A DNA stretch of 64,000 nucleotides from Latilactobacillus sakei subsp. sakei DSM 20017 = JCM 1157 (GTDB lineage: Bacteria > Bacillota > Bacilli > Lactobacillales > Lactobacillaceae), in the NCBI RefSeq assembly GCF_002370355.1, contig NZ_AP017929.1:744001-808000 (forward strand), read 5' to 3'. Shown here in pieces: positions 1 through 8,185 of the stretch (its first letter is position 1; the number at the start of each line of letters is the position of its first letter). A model generated the notes under the pieces. That model saw only the letters and a list, made by a program, of their open reading frames with translations. It was not told the origin of the DNA and did not search any database. A program made the position numbers and the translations under genes.

Positions 1-30
1 CTGTGGCGGGCGTCCTGTTTTCAAATCAGC

Positions 31-36
31 TATAAT
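31..36 (+). promoter_or_regulatory. -10 box of the first gene
   Basis: A perfect TATAAT lies about 65 bases before the ATG at 103. No convincing -35 hexamer is visible 17 bases upstream, so only the -10 is called. Confidence 0.4.
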
Positions 37-102
37 AGTAAATAATATGTTTTATTGGTGGGCAATTGCCTGGGAAATAATGGTGAAATCGAGGTAATGA
101 TA

Positions 103-1801
103 ATGGAAACTGAACAAATGATAATTTATTTAACCCGCCTAGAGACTGTTTTAGATGATTTAGGGAAGCTATTGTTCAAAGCGCATTTGAAGGTGCCACT
201 TACCTTGGATCGCGAGCAATCACAAGAACTGTTGCGACAAAATAATCGTTTTGAATTTAGGTACCAACAGCTGCGAAATCAAAAAAAAGTTATTGAAGCA
301 ATTGCTGAAGTTGACGAGTGGCGATATTTATTTACGCCAGAAAATCGGTCAGTTGAACGAATTGAATCAGCAAAGCCAAGCAGCATTGGTTGCGGCACCA
401 GAGTACAATCGGCAGCGCAAAATTAATCGCCTGCGTCAGTTAATCCTGAACTTACAAGGTGAAAAGATCGAAACCAGTATCGTCTTATGTGACCAAGTAC
501 TGGCTTATTTATACGAAACCGAAAAAACTGCGTTTATTGCGCACTACCGGCCAAATGTTGCGCCAGTGGCGGTGCCTTTTTTAAGCCGGGATTTCAAGAT
601 GGCGATGATGATGCTCAACTATATGGATATTATGTTCACGCCGGTTGAGTTACAGCGCCATATTCGCTTACTTGTTTATCGCTACACCCAAGAATCTGTG
701 GATAATGTGTTGATATACGATGCGCGAACTATTTTACCGAATGCCGAGAAAACAGGATTCTCAGCCGTTGCGTATTATTTCACCTTCAAACAACAAAGTA
801 TGACCTTTATTTCGTATAAAGGAACAGAGGGGACGATGGATGATCCGCGAATCAAATCGTTTCGTCAGCGTTTGGATAATTATGTCCGCGAGAGTTATCA
901 GGACTGGAAATATAATATCGACGCGATGTTGATTGGTCACACCGATAACGACGAGCAACTACAGCTAGCACGGCGTTTCACCCGTTACGTGGTTCGACAT
1001 GTTAAAAAGATTGAAGCGACAACACGGATTTATGGCCTCGGCCATTCACTGGGCGGTCATTTTGTCCAAACCTTGCAGTTATTAGATCAACCGTTTAATG
1101 CGGGTTACACCTTGAATGCGGCACCGGTCCAATTGAAGCAAATTAAGCATTATCGACCGGATTTATGTGATGACGCGACTTGGCAGGTATTGTTTGAATT
1201 AACTAAGCAAAATACGCAAGATAAGAAAATTGAGCAACTCCTGCAGGTTAAAACGGGCTTACACTATGCCGAAATTAATAATGAATGGTTTATCAAGGAT
1301 TTAACGCGGATTTATTTTGGCTTTCCGTATACGTTCTATATTGGAACGGCCAATTATTTGAACGCCCGTAACTGGACCTATCCGTTTGTGGCGGATATTC
1401 GAGAGTATCTCAAAGATGATGAGATGCAGGCTTATAGTCAATTCTGGGGCAATCTAATTCATTACCTCAAACGAGTTGAGAACAGGAATGGCACGATTAT
1501 TTTGGCGAGTTTGGTGACTTACGGACTCCAAGCGCTACGGGAAGTTTACGGTGCCATTAAAACACCAGAAGCCAAGCGCCTTTTTAGCGCTTATGCGCGT
1601 TATTTATCCGATGCCAAAATTTTCAAAGATACGCCAGTCGCGGTTCAGGAGAACTTCCAACGAGAATTATCGCGACCACAAACGGCTTTACGTGTGCTGC
1701 AAGGTGAGTGGCCATTTTTAAGTAGTGTGAATAACGAAATGGTTGAAACGGTGATTTATTTTCATACCATTGAAGGTGCCCGTTATTTTAAATCTGTATA
1801 A
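103..1801 (+). pseudogene. Lipase-like alpha/beta hydrolase, frameshifted
   Basis: Two overlapping frames together make one plausible protein. The first starts at ATG 103 (GAGG at 91-94) and reads to a stop at 426. The second is open to 1801. They join well at a run of eight A (281-288): with seven A the glutamine/leucine-rich N-terminal segment continues smoothly into the long C-terminal part. The second frame carries a lipase-type nucleophile elbow GHSLGGH with Ser at 1046-1048. No signal peptide is evident. I do not recognise the exact family; it resembles class-3-lipase-like or Mbeg1-like hydrolases of lactobacilli. The break could be a true mutation, a slippage switch or a sequencing error. 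If only the second frame is expressed, the start would be internal. Confidence 0.55.
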
Positions 1802-1874
1802 GGTTAGTGACCTATTAAGGGGTTAAAATAAATGGTATTATAAGGATGAAACTATATTACTCGGGGGGAACAAC

Positions 1875-2693
1875 ATGTTTTGCCAATATTGTGGGACTAA
1901 AAATGAAGCAGATTCACGATTCTGTATTAATTGTGGCAAGCCACTAGAAGACGCTACAGAACAACCAGCAACGCAACAACCTAAGGAAGATACGGTGACA
2001 CCTAACAACTCAGCTAGTACGCCCCATGAACCGGTGGTTAGTCGTCAGGCAGTTAAACAACAATCAAAATCTAAAAAGTGGGTACCAATCCTCATTGGGG
2101 GCCTAGTTGTGTTAGCAATTGCTGTGGGGGCAGGCTTTTATTTACAAAAGCCGGCAGCAAATACTAAAATGGCAACAAGTGCTTCTTCAAAACAACAAAG
2201 CACACAAGCAAGTGACAGTGAAAGTATCAGTGATTCAGAAGTATCATCAAGTAGTTCGGAATCCGTTGCAAATCCGTTATGGACCGAGTCTAAGAAGGAT
2301 AGTCTGCAGAGCTTTATGGCTGACTGGGGCACTGAAATGGATCAGGACTACCAAGAATATAGCGACCATCATAATGTCTCGCTGTATGGTGTTGATTTAC
2401 CTGGCGACTTATTATCTGGTGCCATTCAAACCGAAGTTGGTGGGAGCCCAGTAACTGTTAAATGGTCTGAAGATGGTGTTTCGGCCAAGGCAGATTATAA
2501 AGTTGTCGCAGCTTACTCGGATGCCAACAGTGGTGGTGAAGAAGATCATTTTTATCTATTTACCATTCATGATGGCCGACCAGTGGTCTTGATTGCACAA
2601 GAAGGTCAAGGGAGCACATCAAGTTCGATTGCGTTTAAGGAAACAGAGAATACAACATTGAGAAATGGATTCAGCGACATAATCGGAAACTGA
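1875..2693 (+). CDS. Zinc-ribbon membrane protein with DUF4767-like domain
   Basis: The 272-residue protein starts with a zinc ribbon (CQYC ... CINC, residues 3-20), then a polar linker, one membrane segment (about 70-90, KWVPILIGGLVVLAI), a Ser-rich spacer and a C-terminal extracellular domain of about 140 residues. The pattern LW-SKK-L-FM--WG--M-Q-Y-EY at the start of that domain matches DUF4767 as I know it. Function is unknown; a cytosolic zinc ribbon joined to an external domain suggests envelope sensing or assembly. A GGGGGGA ribosome binding site sits seven bases before the ATG. The next gene follows after 15 bases and is probably co-transcribed. Confidence 0.7.
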   Translation: MFCQYCGTKNEADSRFCINCGKPLEDATEQPATQQPKEDTVTPNNSASTPHEPVVSRQAVKQQSKSKKWVPILIGGLVVLAIAVGAGFYLQKPAANTKMATSASSKQQSTQASDSESISDSEVSSSSSESVANPLWTESKKDSLQSFMADWGTEMDQDYQEYSDHHNVSLYGVDLPGDLLSGAIQTEVGGSPVTVKWSEDGVSAKADYKVVAAYSDANSGGEEDHFYLFTIHDGRPVVLIAQEGQGSTSSSIAFKETENTTLRNGFSDIIGN

Positions 2694-2708
2694 AAGTGAG
2701 GATGACAG

Positions 2709-3692
2709 ATGGAACCGCGTAGAGAAAAGTTTAGTAGGCAAAAGAATCAACGCTTGGGTCGGAACATATTAGTAGTTGTGATCGGCATTATTGTGATTAT
2801 TGCGGCTGGTATTGGTATCGCGGTCGCTAAAAATCGTCAAGATCAAGCTGCTCAAAGTCGCGCTAAACAACAATCATTGGTTGCTCGCAAAAAGGCCCAG
2901 TCAAAAGCCAAAAAGGCCGCCGCTAACCGGTCACAAAAGGCGGTTAAACAAACAGCCAAAGCGACTGAAAAACCTAAGAAGCAACCAACTGAAAAAGCGT
3001 TGACCTTTGATACACAAAATCTAACTGCTAATGCGCAAAAGGTCGGTTATGGGATCTACTATTACAACAGTAAGCGCTCAGTCGGTAGTAATCAGGACCA
3101 ACCTTTTATTTCAGCTAGTGTGATTAAGTTATTCATCATGGATTATCTCTATGACCAGATTAAACAAGGTAAGATTTCTGGCGGTCACTATATTGATAAC
3201 CATTCAGTCGATGAATGGATCCAATTGATGATTCAACAGAGTGATAATAACGCGACCAACTTGTTAATTGATTTTGCGGGAATGACCGAAATCAATCAGT
3301 ATATCCAACAACAAGGTTATACACAGACTAAGTTAGAACGGAAAATGTTAGATGATGCAGCCCGTAATCAAGGGTTGGATAACTATACGTCCGTGAAAGA
3401 CGTCTTACAATTCTTGAACCAACTCTATCAAAATCGGGATCAGGCACCTTACAGTAAGATGTTGACGATTATGAAGGGCCAACAAACGCGGACTAAAATC
3501 CCAAGTCAATTGCCAGCTAATACGGTCGTTGCTAACAAGACCGGCGAGTTAGCCGATGTTGAAAATGATGTGGGGATCGTCTTTAAAGATAATGATCCAT
3601 TTGCGATTGTTGTCTTAACAAATCAAGTCCAAAATCCGGCAGCTGAACGCCAAGCAATTGGGGCGTTAAGTTTAGCAGCCTTTCAAAAATAA
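2709..3692 (+). CDS. Membrane-anchored serine hydrolase, class A beta-lactamase fold
   Basis: This 327-residue protein has an N-terminal membrane anchor (about 18-40), a Lys/Ala/Gln-rich linker (45-95) and a penicillin-recognising domain. The three signature elements are present: SVIK with Ser137 and Lys140, SDN at 178-180 and KTG at 277-279. The family (beta-lactamase2) includes beta-lactamases and lactobacillus cell-wall proteins of unknown substrate. The basic anchor and linker and the zinc-ribbon partner upstream favour a wall-associated role over secreted antibiotic resistance. RBS GAGG lies at 2698-2701. A terminator follows. Confidence 0.8.
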   Translation: MEPRREKFSRQKNQRLGRNILVVVIGIIVIIAAGIGIAVAKNRQDQAAQSRAKQQSLVARKKAQSKAKKAAANRSQKAVKQTAKATEKPKKQPTEKALTFDTQNLTANAQKVGYGIYYYNSKRSVGSNQDQPFISASVIKLFIMDYLYDQIKQGKISGGHYIDNHSVDEWIQLMIQQSDNNATNLLIDFAGMTEINQYIQQQGYTQTKLERKMLDDAARNQGLDNYTSVKDVLQFLNQLYQNRDQAPYSKMLTIMKGQQTRTKIPSQLPANTVVANKTGELADVENDVGIVFKDNDPFAIVVLTNQVQNPAAERQAIGALSLAAFQK

Positions 3693-3702
3693 GTATGATT
3701 AA

Positions 3703-3747
3703 GAGAACGTTGTGATAAATATCATTTTATCGCGAACGTTCTTTTTT
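3703..3747 (+). terminator. Rho-independent terminator
   Basis: The arms AGAACGTTGTGATAAA and TTTATCGCGAACGTTCT pair and are followed by a T run. It closes the zinc-ribbon/serine-hydrolase pair. Confidence 0.8.
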
Positions 3748-3808
3748 GTTTGAAAATGGGCATTAGCGGGCATAGTCATGATAGTCGTTTTAGGGTATAA
3801 TAATATCG

Positions 3809-4044
3809 GTTATAAACTATTGAAGGTTATTGCACAATAGCTAGGGTGCATCTAGATCAGGGGATTGATAGCCACTAAGCGTTATTTCGGGGGGAGTAAT
3901 GCCTTAGTGACTGTTCAATTAGATGAACCAGTATGAAGCAAGAGTATCGGAGACGATTAATTATTGTAATTATGAGTGGGCACTCGTAATTAGACAGGTA
4001 TCAATATCAAAATGAGACTAGGGTCGTTATCCTAGTCTTTTTTT
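3809..4044 (+). ncRNA. Structured RNA candidate, terminated
   Basis: The gap 3748-4114 holds a -10 box TATAAT (3796-3801) followed by a highly foldable stretch. GGTGCATCTA (3845-3854) pairs with TAGATGAACC (3920-3929), enclosing a stem CACTAAGC-GTTATT (3873-3886) with AGTAAT-GCCTTAGTG (3895-3909) and a G-rich loop. A second hairpin pairs 3968-3978 with 3981-3991. A strong terminator (GACTAGG/CCTAGTC plus seven T) ends at 4044, before the ribosome binding site of the next gene. It could be an independent sRNA or a 5' regulatory leader. I checked T-box, SRP RNA, tmRNA, Mn-riboswitch and 6S hallmarks by eye and none fits convincingly. Confidence 0.5.
4014..4044 (+). terminator. Terminator of the structured RNA
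   Basis: GACTAGG (4016-4022) pairs with CCTAGTC (4031-4037), followed by seven T. It lies 56 bases before the RBS of the nucleoid-associated protein gene. Confidence 0.8.
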
Positions 4045-4114
4045 GATGTTGCCAAATGGGAACGATGCTGATACGCTAATGAAAGCAAATCGTGTGAAAT
4101 GAAGGGGATATATT

Positions 4115-5116
4115 GTGGATATTTATTTAAAACAGGCTATATTACAAGTGGTTGATCGCGAATTAGGCGCACCAATTTATTCCCAACAACCGCTGGATTT
4201 AACCAACGGCAATACGCGGGATTATTTAACCAATAAAATTAAAAAATTATCGTCAGCGCAGAGTAAAACAGGCGTGATTCGTCAGGGTTCTGAGGTTGCT
4301 AACCAACTATTGAATATCGCCTCAGATTTTACAGGTGTCAGTCAACAACTTGTGGATAAGTGGTATCAAGCTTACCAAAAGAGTGATGACGCGCCCAGTG
4401 CCGATGTTTTTATCGCCCTTTATGAACAGGATACGCAGGCTTATGTCGCTTTTTTGAAGGTTAATTATCATGAAGCTTATACCCACTATGTGAATGCTGA
4501 AGAGGGACCGCTAACCAATCAGTTAATTATTCACCAATCAATTTTATCTAATAAGACGCAAAAAGCAGACGAAGGGTTTGCCATCAATCTGCAGACCTTA
4601 GGGTTTGAACTAATTGAAAAACAATATACCTTCTCTGGAGATAAACGGCCATACCTGTCAACTGAAGTCATTGAGAGTGAACCGCAACCATCCTTGGAAG
4701 AAAATGTGCGGGTTGTGAAGAAAGCCGCCGAAAAAATTGGTGCGAAATTTGAAGTCGCTAAGCATGATATTGTCGCCAATGTGAAAGAGGCAATTTACGA
4801 AACGATTGAGGCAAAGGGTGAAATCAATACGCAGGATGTTGCGGCCAAGGTCTTCAAGGATAATGTCTCAGCACAAACGGAATTTAAAGCAGCGATGGTT
4901 GAAAAGGCGCCAGCGGATGCGCCCATTTCACCTGCCGTGCGTGAAATTGCCGAGAAGAAATACGGTAAACAAAAATTAAAATTATCAAATGGAATTGAAT
5001 TAATCGTTCCAATTGACGTCTATCAAAATCCGGACCTATTTGAATTTATCAATCATCCGGATGGAACAATGTCAGTTGAAATCAAGAATGTCGACGAAGT
5101 GATTAGTCGATTATAG
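4115..5116 (+). CDS. Nucleoid-associated protein, NA37/NdpA family
   Basis: The 333-residue protein matches the 37-kDa nucleoid-associated family (YejK/NdpA): an N-terminal half with a domain rich in acidic and aromatic residues and a conserved C-terminal end with the pattern LIVPIDVYQNPDLFEFINHPDGTMSVEIKN split over residues 300-328. Members bind the nucleoid; the exact role is unknown. The start is GTG at 4115 with GAAGGGG ten bases upstream. It stands alone between the RNA candidate and a bidirectional terminator shared with the convergent P-type ATPase gene. Confidence 0.75.
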   Translation: MDIYLKQAILQVVDRELGAPIYSQQPLDLTNGNTRDYLTNKIKKLSSAQSKTGVIRQGSEVANQLLNIASDFTGVSQQLVDKWYQAYQKSDDAPSADVFIALYEQDTQAYVAFLKVNYHEAYTHYVNAEEGPLTNQLIIHQSILSNKTQKADEGFAINLQTLGFELIEKQYTFSGDKRPYLSTEVIESEPQPSLEENVRVVKKAAEKIGAKFEVAKHDIVANVKEAIYETIEAKGEINTQDVAAKVFKDNVSAQTEFKAAMVEKAPADAPISPAVREIAEKKYGKQKLKLSNGIELIVPIDVYQNPDLFEFINHPDGTMSVEIKNVDEVISRL

Positions 5117-5125
5117 AACATGTAT

Positions 5126-5167
5126 AAAAAGGGACTGTACAAAAGTAAATTTGCACAGTCCCTTTTT
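5126..5167. terminator. Bidirectional terminator
   Basis: AAAAAGGGACTGT pairs with ACAGTCCCTTTTT, giving a U-run in both directions between convergent genes. Its loop carries the CAAAAGTAA core seen in two other terminators here. Confidence 0.85.
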
Positions 5168-5172
5168 GGCGC

Positions 5173-7833
5173 TTATCGTTTTAGTTTAAGTCTGATAATC
5201 TTATCGCATTCCGTAATAATCAGGATTAAGAAACCAGCGCCAATTGATACCGCCCATTCTAATAGTGTTAGTGGTTCTGTATAGAATAGTTTTTGCATAA
5301 ACGGTACGTAAGTCAAAATCAATTGGAGAACAATCATGCCAGCGATAATCCCGAAGGCTTTTGGATTTGAGAAGAAAGCTTTTGAAAAGGCTAATTTTGT
5401 TGTTCGGATGTTGAAGAGGTAGAAGATTTTGCTGATGACGATGATATTGACCATCATCGTACTTGCAGTCACTTGATCAACACCTCGGCCGAGTAACCAG
5501 TCATAGGCCCACAAGGCAATCAACGCCATTAAGACCGACACATAGGCCATCTGGAAGATGTCGTGTTTGTTCATTAAGGTTTGACCTGTTTTGCGTGGGG
5601 CCCGCGCCATAATGCCATCTTCAGCAGGTTCGAAGATGAAGGCAAATTGAATCGTAATTGCCGAAACCATGTTAATCCAGAGTAACTGAGCAGCTTGGAG
5701 CGGCATTGATTGTTGCATTAAAATCGTGAAGGCGATAATTAAACCTTCAGCAAATGACGTTGGTAATAAGAAGAGAATACTCTTTTTGATATTATCGTAA
5801 ATACGCCGTCCTTCTTGAATTGCGACGGACATGGTGGCAAAGTTATCGTTGGTTAAAATCATATCCGCAGAATCCTTAGCAACATCGGTCCCTTTAATCC
5901 CCATTGCAACCCCAATATCAGCACGTTTTAAAGCAGGCGCGTCATTGACACCGTCACCGGTCATTGCCGTCACTTTGTGTTGTTTTTGGAGCGCTTCGAC
6001 GATTTCGAGTTTGTTGCTAGGAGTGGTTCGAGCGAAAACCTGATGTTCAACCGCGGCAATTTCTTTATCCTCAGGGGATAATTGATCCCATTCAGGGCCG
6101 GTAATGGTTTTGATGACTGGGGCCAAACCTAACTTTTCACCAATTGCTTTGGCGGTCAAGGGATGATCACCCGTAATCATTTTGACATCGACACCGGCCG
6201 CATTCATTTCAGCCAGTGCTTGAATCACTTCGTCACGAGGCGGATCGATAATGCCGGCTAAGCCGAGCAAGGTAATCCCTTTGTTAAGACCTTCATGCGT
6301 AATCGTCGTTGTTGATGCTGGTACGTCGAGGTAACCGACAGCCACGACCCGTTTACCTTGTTCGGAGAGTCGTTGAACGTGTTGATTCCAAGTATCTAGT
6401 GGGAAGGCAGCGTCTTTTTGTTGCGCCATCGGGAATAATTTATCTGGTGAGCCCTTAATGTAGAGGCGGCGTTGACCAGTTGTTGTTTGAACTAATTTGG
6501 CGATATAGCGGTAATCAGAATCAAACGGCAACATGTCAATTTCGGTATTTTGCGGTACTTGATCAATCGAGAAACCTTTGTGGTAGACCGTTAAAAAGGC
6601 ACCATCGGTTGGTTCACCGTTAATTGCCCAACCCTCATCTGATTTGAAAAGGGTGGTGTCATTGGCTTCAAAACCGGCTTCTAAGAATAGGGCGAGAGTG
6701 TCATCGATAACAGCTGGTTGATCAGCTTGTTGAATTTGCCCCTCAGGTGCATAACCGTTACCAGAAACATGGTAGATTTGATCGGCGGTAATGATATCTT
6801 TAACCGTCATTTCATTTTTCGTTAAAGTCCCAGTTTTATCAGTTGCAATCACATCAACGGAACCTAATGTTTCAACAGCGGGTAAGGTTTTAACGATCGC
6901 GTGTTTATTTTTGGCCATGTCACTAACACCCATAGCTAAAATAACAGAGGTTGTTGCAGGGAGTCCTTCCGGAATTGAACCAACAACCATCGTGACGATA
7001 GCGATGGCAAGTACCGGTAATGAGTAGAGGCCGCTGATGAAACCTAAGATGAATAACAAGATGGCAGCGGCAATAATCACGTAAGAAACACCGGCCCCTA
7101 ACTTATTAATCTCGCGGGTCAGCGGTGTGGGGCGACTTTGTGTATGCGTAACTGCTTTTGAAATTTGACCAATTTCAGTTTGTTCAGCGGTCGCGACAAC
7201 CACGCCCAAGCCACTCCCGTTTGTAACGGAGGTTGAGGCAAACGCCATGTTAATTTGGTCCGCTAATGGGACAGTTGTTGGTGTGAGCGCTGCTGCTTGT
7301 TTATCGACCGAATCAGCCTCACCGGTCAGTGCTGATTCTTCGAGGCGCAAGTTATCGGTATCGACAATTCTTAAATCGGCAGGGATGCTATCGCCGGCTT
7401 CTAAGAAGACGACATCACCAACCACTAAATCTTCGGTGGGAATATCGATTCGTTGGCCATCGCGATAAACGGTTGCTTCGGTCGCCAATAAATCCTTAAT
7501 GCGTTCAAGTGCATCTGAGGCGTTGGCTTCTTGGTAGTAACCGATAATCGCATTGATGATGACCACTAAACCAATAATGATGGCATCAGAATAGTGACCC
7601 ATCAGAGTTGTGAGTAGCGCAGCTGCAATTAAGATGTAGATAATCAGGTTATTAAATTGGCGAATGAAGAGTTGCCATTTAGGTGTTTTTTTACTTTCTA
7701 GTTTGTTAGGGCCGTTTGTGGCTAAACGTTTTTGTGCCTCGACTTGGGAAAGGCCTTGTTCAAAATCATTTCCCGGGTAATCTTTCTGTAAATCCTCAAT
7801 CGATTGATTGTAAGGGTTAATCTGGGTTGTCAT
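5173..7833 (-). CDS. P-type cation-transporting ATPase (type II-like)
   Basis: The 886-residue protein has the full P-type layout: N-terminal cation ATPase domain (about 5-75), actuator loop TGEA (170-173), PEGLP in M4 (288-292), phosphorylation site DKTGT with Asp332, the TGD and GDGVND hinge motifs and six C-terminal membrane segments. It resembles the PacL/PMR1 calcium-pump branch. In M6, however, the usual N-x-x-T-D ligand set of Ca2+ pumps reads NMVSAITIQ, so the transported ion cannot be read from sequence; manganese, calcium or sodium are all possible. It has its own promoter and a leader with a possible 22-residue peptide. RBS GGAG is nine bases before the ATG. Confidence 0.85.
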   Translation of the reverse strand: MTTQINPYNQSIEDLQKDYPGNDFEQGLSQVEAQKRLATNGPNKLESKKTPKWQLFIRQFNNLIIYILIAAALLTTLMGHYSDAIIIGLVVIINAIIGYYQEANASDALERIKDLLATEATVYRDGQRIDIPTEDLVVGDVVFLEAGDSIPADLRIVDTDNLRLEESALTGEADSVDKQAAALTPTTVPLADQINMAFASTSVTNGSGLGVVVATAEQTEIGQISKAVTHTQSRPTPLTREINKLGAGVSYVIIAAAILLFILGFISGLYSLPVLAIAIVTMVVGSIPEGLPATTSVILAMGVSDMAKNKHAIVKTLPAVETLGSVDVIATDKTGTLTKNEMTVKDIITADQIYHVSGNGYAPEGQIQQADQPAVIDDTLALFLEAGFEANDTTLFKSDEGWAINGEPTDGAFLTVYHKGFSIDQVPQNTEIDMLPFDSDYRYIAKLVQTTTGQRRLYIKGSPDKLFPMAQQKDAAFPLDTWNQHVQRLSEQGKRVVAVGYLDVPASTTTITHEGLNKGITLLGLAGIIDPPRDEVIQALAEMNAAGVDVKMITGDHPLTAKAIGEKLGLAPVIKTITGPEWDQLSPEDKEIAAVEHQVFARTTPSNKLEIVEALQKQHKVTAMTGDGVNDAPALKRADIGVAMGIKGTDVAKDSADMILTNDNFATMSVAIQEGRRIYDNIKKSILFLLPTSFAEGLIIAFTILMQQSMPLQAAQLLWINMVSAITIQFAFIFEPAEDGIMARAPRKTGQTLMNKHDIFQMAYVSVLMALIALWAYDWLLGRGVDQVTASTMMVNIIVISKIFYLFNIRTTKLAFSKAFFSNPKAFGIIAGMIVLQLILTYVPFMQKLFYTEPLTLLEWAVSIGAGFLILIITECDKIIRLKLKR

Positions 7834-7881
7834 TGTTGATCTCCTTTATATTGAAATTCATAATAGTTAAAATTAACGCCA

Positions 7882-7950
7882 TTATTCCTTTCGCCAATAA
7901 AGATTGCTTTTTAAGCAATAACACGCCGCAGCGTCGGGGTTATCTTTCAA
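7882..7950 (-). CDS. Candidate leader peptide upstream of the P-type ATPase
   Basis: Reading the minus strand, a perfect AGGAGG (7965-7960) is followed nine bases later by TTG 7950 and a 22-codon frame ending TAA at 7882. The peptide contains DAAACYCLKSN and ends LYWRKE. Transcription from the TTGACA/TAATTT promoter would begin only about ten bases before this SD. The frame overlaps two hairpins (GACGC/GCGTC-type and ATTGCTT/AAGCAAT). The pump's own ATG lies 49 bases downstream. A Cys-x-Cys leader before a cation pump suggests translation- or metal-dependent control, but that is inference; no homologue search was possible. Confidence 0.45.
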   Translation of the reverse strand: MKDNPDAAACYCLKSNLYWRKE

Positions 7951-7982
7951 AAACGTTCACCTCCTGAATAGTCTCTATATTT

Positions 7983-8011
7983 AAATTATCAAGAAACTGA
8001 TGCTGTGTCAA
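7983..8011 (-). promoter_or_regulatory. Promoter of the P-type ATPase transcript
   Basis: On the minus strand TTGACA (8011-8006) is followed after 17 bases by TAATTT (7988-7983). The rest of the 7834-8185 gap holds the candidate leader peptide on this strand and the antiporter leader on the other. Confidence 0.7.
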
Positions 8012-8111
8012 TCTAATAAAAATTATTAGCAATAGCTAAGCAATACTTTTGTAATTGTGCATTCGATATGGTAGCATAATTGTATAAGTGAAAAAATTCG
8101 GTTGAAGCATT

Positions 8112-8168
8112 GCGCATTCAAGATTTCCTTCTTTAGGGTGGTAGAAGGGAATTTTAGTGCGCTTTTTT
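8112..8168 (+). terminator. Attenuator-like terminator in the antiporter leader
   Basis: A long hairpin pairs GCGCATT and AAGATTTCCTTCT with AGAAGGGAATTTT and AGTGCGC, followed by six T, and ends only three bases before the GGAGG of the antiporter gene. A weak TATAAG -10 lies at 8083-8088. No antisense or upstream same-strand gene explains a terminator here, so it probably regulates the downstream gene. Confidence 0.6.
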
Positions 8169-8185
8169 ATGGAGGAAATTAGAAA

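Noticed and set aside
3845-3909. Mn2+ (yybP-ykoY) riboswitch because of the GGGGAGTA string
   Set aside because: The string is in a hairpin loop and partly in a paired arm, and the second conserved half of the riboswitch is missing.
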